Assembly (NCBI RefSeq): GCF_014205155.1
Contig: NZ_JACHMX010000001.1
Span: 8,308,001 to 8,372,000, forward strand
Direction of reading: 5' to 3'
Source of the DNA: Amycolatopsis umgeniensis
GTDB lineage: Bacteria; Actinomycetota; Actinomycetes; Mycobacteriales; Pseudonocardiaceae
DNA: 64,000 bases
The notes below the pieces were generated by a model. It saw only the letters and a list, made by a program, of their open reading frames with translations. It was not told where the DNA came from and did no database searches. Position 1 is the stretch's first letter; every line of letters starts with the position of its first letter. Below, one piece after another: positions 51,993 through 60,803 of the stretch. The position numbers were made by a program, and so were the translations under genes.

Positions 51993-53977
51993 GCCTGGAG
52001 TACCTGTTCGAGCGGCTGGCCCGGCTCGAACAGCGGATCCGCGACGCGGTGGAGAGCCGCCGGGCCGCCGACCCGAACCCCGACGACCCCTTCCGTGGGC
52101 TGTACCTGTCGAACGAGACGATCGACGCGCTGTTGGAGGGCCACCGCGAGCCGTTCCCGCCGTTCACGGACTCCGTGCCGGACGGCCGCCTGCACCCGTT
52201 GGCGCAGCGCGTGGGACTCACCGGTGTCGACATCGAACTGCTGCTGGTCGCGCTCGCGCCCGACCTCGACAGCCGGTTCGAGCAGTTTTACGGCTACCTC
52301 AACGACGACGTGACCCGCCGCCGGGCGACGGCGGGGCTGGCCTTGCGCCTGTGCGGCGTCTCCGAAGCGTCGGCCGCCGGCCGGGCGCGGCTCGATGCCG
52401 ACGCTCCACTGATCACTTGTGGCCTGCTCACCATGGAGGACGAGGAACGCCCCTTCCTGTCACGCACGCTTCGTGTGCCCGACAGGGTGGTGAACCACCT
52501 GCTGGGCGACGATCGGCTCGCCCCGGAGCTCGCCGGGTGCGCCCGCCTCGGCACGAGGGTCACCGACGTGGCCGGTACCGATCGGCTCGCCCGCGCGATC
52601 AGAGGACAGGTCGGGTTGGTCTACTTGAAGGAGCATCCCGGTGGAGGTGCCGAAGAACTCGGTGTCGCGGCACTGACCGGTGCCGGCTTTCCCGCGCTGG
52701 TGGTCGATGCGGCTCGGTGGCAGGCGGAATCCGGACAGGGCGAGCTCATCGGTTCACTCGTGCGGGAGGCGTTGCTGCGTGGCGCGGGGTTGGTGCTGGG
52801 CCCTGTCGATGACTGGCCGCGCCTGGAGAAGCTCGCTCATCCGGCCGTCCCGCTGATCGTGCACGGCACCGGGGCCTGGGATCCGCGGTGGAGCGCGATC
52901 CCGCCGTTGCAGCTCGACGCTCTTCCCCTGTCCGTGGCCGGCCGGGTGGCTCTTTGGCGCAGCCATCTCGACGGTGGGCTCGCTCCGGATGTCGATCCGG
53001 GGGAGGCGACCGCGCATTTCGTACTGGGGCCGGGGCAGATCGCCCGCGCGGCGAAGGCGGCGTCGGTGACGGCGCTGGCCGACGGTGGACCGGTGCGGAC
53101 GTCGCATCTGCGCGCGGGCGCGCGGAGCCAGAACGCGGCAGGTCTGCAGCGGCTCGCCCGTCGGATCGAACCCGCGGTCGGCTGGAGCGACCTCGTGCTG
53201 CCCGCGGGCGTCCTGTCCCTTTTGGACGAACTGGCCGCGCGGGCACGCTACCGGGACCAGGTGCTCGACGAGTGGCGGATGCGGCCCGGCGGCGGCCGGG
53301 GCCGGGGTGTGACGGGGCTCTTCGCCGGGGATTCGGGGACGGGCAAGACGATGTCCGCCGAGGTCATCGCCGCCTCGCTGGGGCTGGATCTCTACACCGT
53401 GAACCTGGCGACAGTGGTCGACAAGTACGTCGGCGAGACGGAGAAGAACCTGGAACGGATCTTCACCGAGGCCGCCGGTGTCAACGGAGTGTTGCTGTTC
53501 GACGAGGCGGACGCGATCTTCGGCAAGCGGTCCGAGGTTCGTGACGCACACGACCGGTACGCGAACATCGAAAGCGCGTACCTGCTGCAGCGGATGGAGA
53601 CCTTCGACGGCATCGCGGTGCTGGCCACCAACCTGCGAGCGAACCTCGACGAGGCGTTCACCCGGCGGCTGGACGTGATCGTGGACTTCCCGTTGCCGGA
53701 TGTGGAGTTGCGCCGCCAGCTGTGGGACCGCTGCCTCGGCGCTCGAATGCCCAGGGCCGGTGACCTGGACCTGGGCTTTCTGGCCGAAGCGTTCGAACTC
53801 GCCGGAGGACACATCCGCTCGGCCGCGGTGACCGGCGCGTATCTGGCCGCCGAGGCGGGCCGACCGGTGGCGATGACGGATCTGGTCGGCGCGGTCGCGC
53901 GGGAGTATCGCAAGCTGGGCAGACTCTGCCTGGACCGCGAGTTCGGCCCGTACTTGGCGATGGTGACCGAAGGCTGA
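51989..53977 (+). CDS. eCIS AAA+ ATPase (Pvc15/Afp15-like)
   Basis: 662 residues. A long N-terminal region (about 1-400) includes LHPLAQRVGLTGVDIELLLVALAPDLDSR, typical of eCIS ATPases. The AAA+ core: Walker A FAGDSGTGKTMSAE (about 444-456), Walker B GVLLFDEADAIFGKRSE (about 499-515), sensor VLATNLRANLDEAF with arginine finger TRRLD. Pvc15/Afp15 proteins are needed for assembly or cargo loading of the particle. Translationally coupled to DUF4255. Confidence 0.93.
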   Translation: MSLEYLFERLARLEQRIRDAVESRRAADPNPDDPFRGLYLSNETIDALLEGHREPFPPFTDSVPDGRLHPLAQRVGLTGVDIELLLVALAPDLDSRFEQFYGYLNDDVTRRRATAGLALRLCGVSEASAAGRARLDADAPLITCGLLTMEDEERPFLSRTLRVPDRVVNHLLGDDRLAPELAGCARLGTRVTDVAGTDRLARAIRGQVGLVYLKEHPGGGAEELGVAALTGAGFPALVVDAARWQAESGQGELIGSLVREALLRGAGLVLGPVDDWPRLEKLAHPAVPLIVHGTGAWDPRWSAIPPLQLDALPLSVAGRVALWRSHLDGGLAPDVDPGEATAHFVLGPGQIARAAKAASVTALADGGPVRTSHLRAGARSQNAAGLQRLARRIEPAVGWSDLVLPAGVLSLLDELAARARYRDQVLDEWRMRPGGGRGRGVTGLFAGDSGTGKTMSAEVIAASLGLDLYTVNLATVVDKYVGETEKNLERIFTEAAGVNGVLLFDEADAIFGKRSEVRDAHDRYANIESAYLLQRMETFDGIAVLATNLRANLDEAFTRRLDVIVDFPLPDVELRRQLWDRCLGARMPRAGDLDLGFLAEAFELAGGHIRSAAVTGAYLAAEAGRPVAMTDLVGAVAREYRKLGRLCLDREFGPYLAMVTEG

Positions 53978-53979
53978 CC

Positions 53980-53993
53980 TGCCCGTTCGGGCA
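53980..53993. promoter_or_regulatory. eCIS palindrome, site 2 (TGCCCGTTCGGGCA)
   Basis: Palindrome (16 bp as CTGCCCG-TT-CGGGCAG) beginning 3 bp after the ATPase stop and ending 96 bp before the DUF4157 start. Could be read as a small terminator, but the same sequence at the same distance from two other eCIS starts favours a regulatory site. Confidence 0.7.
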
Positions 53994-54089
53994 GCGGATG
54001 TCGCCCTTCCGCCCGCGCACGACAGCCTGGCGCGCGGCGCGGCGGCGGCGCAAGCTGAACAGGCGGCGTAGCGACCGAGGGAGCGGACC

Positions 54090-54821
54090 ATGCGCGGGCA
54101 AAGTCACGACAACGATCTCGAACCGAGCCTGCGGCCGAAGGGCGACCGTGTCGACCGGGACGAGGGCGGTCTGATGGGCCGCGCCGCCGCGGCCGGGCGC
54201 ACCGACGTCCTCGGCCCCGCGGGCATGCTGGATCTGCAGCGCGCGGTGGGAAACGCCGGAGTGAGCACCCTGGTCGAAGAAGAACGTTCGCCGGTACACG
54301 ACGTGGTCACTTCAGGGGGCGCGCCTTTGGGCGCCTCGACGCGCACGGACATGGAGGGCCGCTTCGGGCACGACTTCGGCGACGTCCGGGTGCACACCGA
54401 TGGCGCCGCGCACGATTCGGCGAAGTCCGTCAACGCGCAGGCTTACACGGTGGGTTCGAACATCGTGTTCCAGCGGGACAAGTACGACCCTGGCTCGGAT
54501 TCCGGCAAACACATGCTCGCGCACGAGCTGACCCATGTCGTCCAGCAGCGCAGTGGCCCGGTCGAGGGCACGGACGCGGGTGGAGGCGTGAAGGTTTCGG
54601 ATCCCTCGGATCGGTTCGAGCGCGAGGCCGTCGCGAACGCGGACCGGTTGATGTCGACGCCTGCCCCGGCTGCCGCCGGACCCGCGGTTCAGCGGTGTGC
54701 GGACGACGGTGAGGCGCACGTCCAGCGCGAAGAAGCTCCTGAGGCCGAGGAAGGCGCGGAAGAAAAGATGGCGCAGACGTACGTGCAACGCGAGGAAGAG
54801 ACCGAAGGCGAAGAGGCCTAG
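54090..54821 (+). CDS. eCIS-associated DUF4157 protein (metalloprotease-like motif)
   Basis: 243 residues, ATG behind GAGGGAG. Residues 49-62 (LQRAVGNAGVSTLV) form the leader-like LQxxxGNxxV motif often preceding DUF4157. The DUF4157 domain (about 78-155) has GRFGHDFGDVRVHTDGAAHDS and the HExxH zinc site HMLAHELTHVVQQR (HELTH 145-149). The C-terminal tail is acidic with VQREE repeats. DUF4157 is the hallmark cargo-linked domain of eCIS loci and may process or accompany payloads. It converges on the HEAT-repeat gene. Confidence 0.92.
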   Translation: MRGQSHDNDLEPSLRPKGDRVDRDEGGLMGRAAAAGRTDVLGPAGMLDLQRAVGNAGVSTLVEEERSPVHDVVTSGGAPLGASTRTDMEGRFGHDFGDVRVHTDGAAHDSAKSVNAQAYTVGSNIVFQRDKYDPGSDSGKHMLAHELTHVVQQRSGPVEGTDAGGGVKVSDPSDRFEREAVANADRLMSTPAPAAAGPAVQRCADDGEAHVQREEAPEAEEGAEEKMAQTYVQREEETEGEEA

Positions 54822-54890
54822 CAGCACTCTGTGATCGGGTTACCAGTTGCCGGGTGCGGCTGTTGGCGATGCGGCTCCGGTCGGCCACGT

Positions 54891-55391
54891 TCAGGTGTTC
54901 TGTTTGAGCAGGCGCTGCCACCGAGCACGTTCACTGGGCCGTAAAATCGACAATGATTCCTCTGCGGCTTGCTGGACGAGGGCATCTTCACTCGCCAAGA
55001 GGGTGATCAGCGCATCGACCGAGCGCCCGGAGTCGTACCAGCGGAGCTGTTTCGCGGCGTACCACCGGGGTGAGCGGGTCTGCCGTGTGCGGCCGGCCTC
55101 GTGGAGTAGCGCCTCGTGGATCCGCGGGTCACGATAGGACTCCAGGGCTTTGAGCGCATGCATCACGACGGTTTCGGCCGAGTCCTGTTCGACGAACCTG
55201 AGCAGTAAGGGGATGGCGCGCGGGTCGTCGATCTCGCCGAGTCCGTAGGCTGCCGTTTCGCGCACTTCGGCGTCGGGATCGCCGGTCGAGGCCGAGAGGA
55301 GGTCGAACAGTTCGGGACCGGCCTTCTCGATCGCCTCGTCCAGTCGTTCCTCTCGGAGGATCGCGTCCTGGTCGCGTGAGGTGCGCATCAT
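54891..55391 (-). CDS. HEAT-repeat protein, possible immunity partner of the adjacent cargo
   Basis: 166 residues. At least three HEAT/PBS-lyase-type repeats: PDAEVRETAAYGLGEIDDPRAIPLLL, SAETVVMHALKALESYRDPRIHEALL and GRSVDALITLLASEDALVQQAAEESL. No signal peptide, so cytoplasmic. Its ATG overlaps the stop of the large cargo gene by 4 bp, so it is made together with it. HEAT-type proteins can act as immunity or chaperone partners of toxins; this role is inferred from coupling only. Confidence 0.8.
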   Translation of the reverse strand: MMRTSRDQDAILREERLDEAIEKAGPELFDLLSASTGDPDAEVRETAAYGLGEIDDPRAIPLLLRFVEQDSAETVVMHALKALESYRDPRIHEALLHEAGRTRQTRSPRWYAAKQLRWYDSGRSVDALITLLASEDALVQQAAEESLSILRPSERARWQRLLKQNT

Positions 55392-58300
55392 TTCGCTCGC
55401 TTGAGGTACTCGGCGGGAACTCGGCCTTCGATGAGAACTTCGTGGTTCTTGATCATAATCGCCCTGACATCACCTGCCAACTTGCGAATTTTGGGCTTGG
55501 CCTTGAGTATCTCGGCTTGGACCGCGTCCGGGGTCAGGATACGGATGACACCTTCCTTCTCCAGTTCCTTCAGAGCGTCCCACGCGGCCTTCGCGATGTT
55601 GTTCTTCTTGGTGAACTTCGCGGCACCGCCCTCTTTGTTTCCGATTATCTCGGAGAATGATACATAGCGGCTTGTCATTCCGGGTCGCTTCTCCCGAACG
55701 TGTGCCCACGGAGTTTGCACGTCAGCTTCGTCCGCTTGCTCGCTGTCAAGCGGGAAGCCGAAGTCATCCCCCTCCCGCCATTCGTCGTCCCCTCGGAAGA
55801 GGAATCTTCGTCCGCTGGACTCCTCGCTGGCTTTGGCGACTTCCTCGGCAAGCTTGATCGGCTCGTCCGACTCGACCTTGGCTTCGCCGACCTTTTCTTC
55901 AGGACTCGCGGTCGCCATCACCAGGAAGTGGCCTGGTTGATTCTGGTCAGGTACTGCGGAGAGAGTCTTGAGACCTTCGGGACGAAGTGTGCGAAGGATC
56001 TTTTCGGTTACTGCACGCAGGTCGTTCCGATCGCGGAACTTGGCGGCGGTCGGCCCCGTGAGCATGTCGTGAGCCTTCTTCTTCACTGCACGGCTACGCT
56101 CGTCGTCGGCGCCACCCCTCTTGCCCTTCAGCTTCGACCAGATCTTCTTCCCGGCCTTGACGATCGTGCCGATCACCGTGTCGATCACCTTGCCGACCGG
56201 AGCCTGGACCTTCTCCAGGATCGACTTGATCTTCTCCGAGATCCCGCCCAGCCCGAGCAGGCTCGCCAGGAACCCGAGCACCATCGGCAACGCCTTCGCG
56301 AGGGTCCGCTCGATCAGTCCCGCCACCGCGCCCGCCCCGCCACGGGCGATCGACTCGACCGAGTCCAGGACCGACGAGACGAACTCCTTGATCTGGGCGG
56401 CCTTGTCCACGAAGAACATCACGATGTCGTAGATCGCCTTGCAGGCCTTGATGAACGCGGCCGCCGGGTTGAGCATCGAGATGATCCAGGTGATACCCGC
56501 CTTGACGATCTTCTCGATCACGAATTCCTTGATCTGGCCGAGCACCATCTCCTTGAGGTCGCCCAGCTTCTCGATCACCCAGCGCCAGAGCCCCGGTACG
56601 CCTTCGGTGATCAGGATCTTGACCACCTCGAACGTCTGCTCCAGCTTGGCGAGCACGGGTTCCGGGATGAAGCGGAGAATCCGCGCGCGGACACTCGCCC
56701 AGGTGAGCCCGAGGATCGACATGATCATCTTCAGGATGCCCTTGGCGTCCAGTGTCTCCGGGATCTCGATGCCCGCACTGGCCAGGTTGCCGAGCAACCA
56801 GGCCTTCAGGCCGTCCTTGAGGTGCTGCACGATGTTCGCGCCGAAGTTCATGACGCCGGTCTTGACCGCGTTGACCAGGTTGCCGAGGAACTCGATCGGT
56901 TTGGCGATGATCAGGCCGATCGCGTTCGCCGCCCGCGACAGCACGCTCAGCAGCATGTCCTTCAGCTTGAGGACCGTCTCGATAGCGCCGCCGATCGCCT
57001 CCTTCGCCTTGTCCCACAGACCTTTGTTCTCCGCTTGCAGCGCCTTGATCTCTTCGTCGACGGCGTTGCGGGCTTCGCTGTACTTCTGTGCCAGATCCTC
57101 GACCAGCGACTGCTGTTTCTCGTCGACGGACTTCTCGAGGTCGTCGAACTGGCCGCCGAACTCCTTGGCGGCCTCGCCCGCGATCTTGCGCAGGGCGGGG
57201 GACTGGGAGTCGACCTTCTGCCGGACTCGCTCGCGGCCTTCGGCGATCAGCCTTTTCGCTTCACTCAGCTGCTGGCCGACGAAATCGGCGATGTCGCCGA
57301 TGACGCCCTGCATCTTCGACTCGTAGACCTTCTTGGCCTCGAGGAAGAGGTTGTTCGCCTCGGCGGGCAGGCCGGCGAACAGATCGTAGGTCCAGCGGGC
57401 CGCGCCGGTGACGCCGTCGTAGCGTTCGTCTTTGTACTTCTTCATCCGGGCCTGGTGGTCGGCGGTGAACGCGGCCTTCGCCGCGGCCTCGCCGGTCTCG
57501 AACCGCTTGGCCACCTGGTCGTCGAGTGCGCCGAGGACCCCCTCGACCTTTGTCTTGGTCTCCTCGAAGATCGCCTTGATCTCCGCGGTGATCCGGGCCC
57601 GGTCCTGCTCGTCCTTGGCTTTCGTGGCCGATTTCGCTGACTGACCGCGTTGCCCGGCGGACGATCGCGCGCCGGTCATTCCCGCCATCGCGGCCTGTCC
57701 GGACGCCTGCGCCGCGCCCGTGACGGCCGCCAACTGGCCCGCCTCCGACTCGCGAACCGCCGCAGGTGCCGACGCTGTGTGCCGCTCGCCTTCCTGCTTG
57801 GCCGCGAGCGCTCCGGTGAACTCGGGCTCGTTGGACTGCGCCAGCTGCTGGTCGGTGACTCCGGCCTCGGCCATTTTGCCGTGGGTTTCACACTGGTCGG
57901 CGCGCAGGTCGGTCTGGCCGGGCGGGGCCTTGTCCGGCGTGGCTTTGCGTGCGTCCGGTGGGGACAACGCGGGCGGCGGCGGGGTCTCCGGTAGCGGTTT
58001 CACCGGCTTTTCGGTGGCCCTGCTGGTATCCGGCGCTTCTTTGGTGCGGTCGGTGACGTCCTTGGCGGAAGCGTCCTTGCCGCTGGTGACCTTGCCCATC
58101 ACTTCGGACTTGATCTGGTCCGCCTTGCCCGAGGAGGCGAACTTGTCGGCTTCGTCGAGATTCCGCGGCGCCTGTTTGGCGACGGCGGCGTTGACCGCGG
58201 CGACGAAGGCGGCCTTGTCGAACCCGGCCGGTTTGGCGGCGGCCATCTTGTCCGCCTGTGACGCTTTGGCTTGGGCCTCCTTGTCGTCGGCGGGCGCGAC

Positions 58301-58609
58301 CGAAGCGTCCTGCGCCTTCTTGACCTCCGCGCCGGCGGGCGGATGCGCCTTGGCCGTTTTCGCCTGTCCGCTGACGTCTCTCTTGAGCGAACCGAACTTC
58401 GGGTCCGATGCGGGCGTCACCCCGGCGGGCGCGACCGGGGGAGCGGGGCAGGCGCTGCGCTGCAAACCGACGAGGCGGGTCACCGCCGCGTTGCCCGCTG
58501 AGGCCTGTAGCCGCAGCAGCGCCGGCGGGGTGGCGCGACGCGCAGGCTTGACCGGCCGCGCGGGTTCCGCGGCCGGGGCCTGTGCCACCTTGTCCCGGCT
58601 CACCGGCAT
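55388..58609 (-). CDS. Large putative eCIS cargo with ADP-ribosyltransferase-like C-terminus
   Basis: 1073 residues from ATG 58609. The frame stays open far upstream, but that part is antisense to the sheath and tube genes. The N-terminus has LQASAGNAAVTRLVGLQR (34-51), like the DUF4157 neighbour. An Ala/Lys/Pro-rich linker follows to about 330, then long coiled-coil and amphipathic helices (about 330-850, e.g. FVGQQLSEAKRLIAEGRER, LLSVLSRAANAIGLIIAKPI). The last ~140 residues are compact: FRGDDEW (R about 939), TSRYVSFSE (about 979-987) and NHEVLIEGRVPAEYL (E about 1057/1061), which recalls the R-S-E triad of ADP-ribosylating toxins. A reverse-oriented payload within the eCIS locus. Confidence 0.78.
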   Translation of the reverse strand: MPVSRDKVAQAPAAEPARPVKPARRATPPALLRLQASAGNAAVTRLVGLQRSACPAPPVAPAGVTPASDPKFGSLKRDVSGQAKTAKAHPPAGAEVKKAQDASVAPADDKEAQAKASQADKMAAAKPAGFDKAAFVAAVNAAVAKQAPRNLDEADKFASSGKADQIKSEVMGKVTSGKDASAKDVTDRTKEAPDTSRATEKPVKPLPETPPPPALSPPDARKATPDKAPPGQTDLRADQCETHGKMAEAGVTDQQLAQSNEPEFTGALAAKQEGERHTASAPAAVRESEAGQLAAVTGAAQASGQAAMAGMTGARSSAGQRGQSAKSATKAKDEQDRARITAEIKAIFEETKTKVEGVLGALDDQVAKRFETGEAAAKAAFTADHQARMKKYKDERYDGVTGAARWTYDLFAGLPAEANNLFLEAKKVYESKMQGVIGDIADFVGQQLSEAKRLIAEGRERVRQKVDSQSPALRKIAGEAAKEFGGQFDDLEKSVDEKQQSLVEDLAQKYSEARNAVDEEIKALQAENKGLWDKAKEAIGGAIETVLKLKDMLLSVLSRAANAIGLIIAKPIEFLGNLVNAVKTGVMNFGANIVQHLKDGLKAWLLGNLASAGIEIPETLDAKGILKMIMSILGLTWASVRARILRFIPEPVLAKLEQTFEVVKILITEGVPGLWRWVIEKLGDLKEMVLGQIKEFVIEKIVKAGITWIISMLNPAAAFIKACKAIYDIVMFFVDKAAQIKEFVSSVLDSVESIARGGAGAVAGLIERTLAKALPMVLGFLASLLGLGGISEKIKSILEKVQAPVGKVIDTVIGTIVKAGKKIWSKLKGKRGGADDERSRAVKKKAHDMLTGPTAAKFRDRNDLRAVTEKILRTLRPEGLKTLSAVPDQNQPGHFLVMATASPEEKVGEAKVESDEPIKLAEEVAKASEESSGRRFLFRGDDEWREGDDFGFPLDSEQADEADVQTPWAHVREKRPGMTSRYVSFSEIIGNKEGGAAKFTKKNNIAKAAWDALKELEKEGVIRILTPDAVQAEILKAKPKIRKLAGDVRAIMIKNHEVLIEGRVPAEYLKRAK

Positions 58610-58666
58610 GCCTTCACTGTCGGCTTCGCCGGGCCGATTGCCAACAGCCGGACGGGCGGGCACGGC

Positions 58667-58696
58667 TGCCCGAACGGGCAGCTGCCTCTTCGGGCA
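58667..58696. promoter_or_regulatory. eCIS palindrome, site 3 (TGCCCGAACGGGCA) plus a degenerate adjacent copy
   Basis: 58667-58680 is a perfect palindrome (18 bp with flanks, 58665-58682). 58683-58696 (TGCCTCTTCGGGCA) differs from site 2 at two positions. They are in the divergent promoter between the cargo gene (58 bp from its start) and the sheath gene (103-119 bp from its start). Confidence 0.72.
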
Positions 58697-58798
58697 GAGA
58701 TTGGTTCCCGCCGATCTATCCGCTTGGTCGTTTCGTCTCGGACGGACAGTCAGGAACATCGCCGACGACAGAGAGTGCGCCGACAAGGGGAGGCACGC

Positions 58799-60340
58799 AT
58801 GCCCACCTATCTCACGCCGGGTGTGTACGTCGAGGAAATCGAGGCGGGCGCCCGGCCGATCGAGGGTGTGGGCACCGCCGTGGCCGCCTTCGTCGGTTTC
58901 GCGGCGGACGGTCCCTTCAACACGCCGACCCTGGTGTCCAACTGGACCCAGTTCACCCAGACCTTCGGTGACTTCGTCGAAGGCTGCTATCTGGCCCAGT
59001 CGGTCTACGGCTATTTCCTCAACGGTGGTGCCAACTGCTACATCGTCCGCATCGGCGGCCCGCGGGGTCAGGACAACGGCGCGGCGCCGAAGGAGCCGAC
59101 GCGCCAGGCGGTGCTCGGTGGCTACCGTTTCGTCGCGAGGGAGCTCCCGGCCGGTGGACAGGCGAGTGAGCTCACTGTCGAGGTCACGGAACCGTCCGGT
59201 GAGAACCCCGGCGACGACAGGTTCACCGTGCTCGTCAAAAAGGACGGCAAGGTCGTCGAGACCCACAACGTGACCACCAAGCGCACCAAGGAAAACGTCG
59301 TCACCCTGGTACGCGAGAAGTCCAGCTTCATCACGATCGAAGAGCTCGCGACCGGCGGCGCGGTGGCGAAGCCGGACCGTGGCACCGCCGTGCTCACCGA
59401 GCCGCCGCAGCCACCGCCCGTCCCGCGTCGCATCGCGGCGGACGACTACGTCGGTGACGTCGCCGATCGCACCGGTTTCGGCGGCTTGGAGGCGATCGAC
59501 GAGATCACCATGGTCGCGGTGCCGGACCTGATGGCCGCCCACCAGCGCGACCTGATCGACCTCGACGGGGTCAAAGCCGTCCAGCTGGCGATGATCGCGC
59601 ACTGCGAGCTGATGGGGGACCGGATGGCGATCGTCGATCCGCCGCCCGCGCTCAATCCGCAGGAGATCCGCTCTTGGCGGATGGACCAAGCCGGGTACGA
59701 CTCGAAGTACGCGGCGTTGTACTACCCGTGGGTGCAGGTGCTCGACGCCGCCAGCGGGACCAATACGTACGTGCCGCCGAGCGGATACATGGCGGGGGTG
59801 TGGGCGCGCACCGACGCGACTCGCGGTGTCCACAAAGCACCGGCGAACGAAGTCGTCCGCGGCGTGCTGGCGCTGGAGACGCATCTGACCAAGGCGGAGC
59901 AGGAGCTGCTCAACCCGATCGGCGTGAACTGCGTGCGCTCTTTCGCGGGCAAGGGCATCCGGATCTGGGGAGCGCGGACGTTGTCGAGCGACCCGGCGTG
60001 GCGCTACCTCAATGTGCGACGGCTGTTCAACTACCTCGAGGAATCGATCCTCAACGGCACCCAGTGGGTCGTGTTCGAGCCGAACGACGACGCGTTGTGG
60101 GCCCGCATCCGGCGCACGATCAGCGCCTTCCTGGTGATGGAGTGGCGCAAGGGCGCACTGTTCGGCCTCACGCCCGACGAGGCCTTCTTCGTGAAGTGCG
60201 ACCGGGAGACCAACCCGGCCGAGGGGATCGACCTCGGCCAGGTGATCTGCGAAGTGGGCATCGCGCCGGTGAAACCGGCGGAGTTCGTGATCTTCCGGCT
60301 GGCCCAGATGTCCGGCGGCACCAGCCTGGTCAACGAATAG
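58799..60340 (+). CDS. eCIS/phage tail sheath protein
   Basis: 513 residues from ATG 58799, behind GGGGAGG. The N-terminus MPTYLTPGVYVEEIEAGARP and the segment TAVAAFVGFAADGPFNTPTL are the classic sheath signature. The C-terminal sheath core shows NPIGVNCVRSFAGKGIRIWGARTL, YLNVRRLFNYLEESI and VGIAPVKPAEFVIFRLAQ. It forms the contractile outer tube of the particle. First gene of the structural operon; a tube gene follows 15 bp later. Confidence 0.96.
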   Translation: MPTYLTPGVYVEEIEAGARPIEGVGTAVAAFVGFAADGPFNTPTLVSNWTQFTQTFGDFVEGCYLAQSVYGYFLNGGANCYIVRIGGPRGQDNGAAPKEPTRQAVLGGYRFVARELPAGGQASELTVEVTEPSGENPGDDRFTVLVKKDGKVVETHNVTTKRTKENVVTLVREKSSFITIEELATGGAVAKPDRGTAVLTEPPQPPPVPRRIAADDYVGDVADRTGFGGLEAIDEITMVAVPDLMAAHQRDLIDLDGVKAVQLAMIAHCELMGDRMAIVDPPPALNPQEIRSWRMDQAGYDSKYAALYYPWVQVLDAASGTNTYVPPSGYMAGVWARTDATRGVHKAPANEVVRGVLALETHLTKAEQELLNPIGVNCVRSFAGKGIRIWGARTLSSDPAWRYLNVRRLFNYLEESILNGTQWVVFEPNDDALWARIRRTISAFLVMEWRKGALFGLTPDEAFFVKCDRETNPAEGIDLGQVICEVGIAPVKPAEFVIFRLAQMSGGTSLVNE

Positions 60341-60355
60341 TGAAAGGGCTCCGAA

Positions 60356-60799
60356 ATGGCACTTCCCGATCTTGACAAGGCCGTCGGCCACTCCTTCGGG
60401 CTCGAGATCGACGGCGTCCAGATCAAGCAGATCTCCGAGGTCTCCGGACTGAAGATGGAGCAGGACGTCATCGAGCTCAAGCAGAACACCGCGGACGGCA
60501 AGTACGTCATCAAGAAGCTCCCCGGTCGCCCGAAGGCAGGCGAGGTGACGCTGACCCGCGGTCTGACCGACGACAGCAGCTTCGAGAAGTGGGTCAAGGA
60601 CGCGCACTTCGGCAAAATGGGTTCCGCTCGCAAAGGCGGCGCGATCATCGTCTACGACTACGAAGGCACCGCGCTGAAGCGCTACAAGCTCACCAACGCG
60701 TGGCCGAAGAGCCTCGAGATCGGTTCGCTGAAGGCGGGCGACACCAGCGTGCTCACCGAGAAGCTCGTGATCACCTACGAGCAGATGGAAGTCGAGTGA
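60356..60799 (+). CDS. eCIS inner tube protein (gp19/Hcp-like)
   Basis: 147 residues. T4 gp19-type tail tube features: VGHSFGLEIDGVQIKQISEVSGL near the N-terminus, then LPGRPKAGEVTLTRGLT, KWVKDAHFGK and LKRYKLTNAWPKSLEIGSL, ending EKLVITYEQMEVE. It forms the inner tube inside the sheath. A second, diverged tube-like gene begins at 63803. Confidence 0.94.
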   Translation: MALPDLDKAVGHSFGLEIDGVQIKQISEVSGLKMEQDVIELKQNTADGKYVIKKLPGRPKAGEVTLTRGLTDDSSFEKWVKDAHFGKMGSARKGGAIIVYDYEGTALKRYKLTNAWPKSLEIGSLKAGDTSVLTEKLVITYEQMEVE

Positions 60800-60803
60800 G
60801 CCC

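Noticed and set aside
53980..53993. Palindrome read simply as a transcription terminator of the ATPase gene
   Set aside because: The stem is only 7-8 bp without a T-run, and the same sequence appears at similar distances before two other eCIS gene starts.
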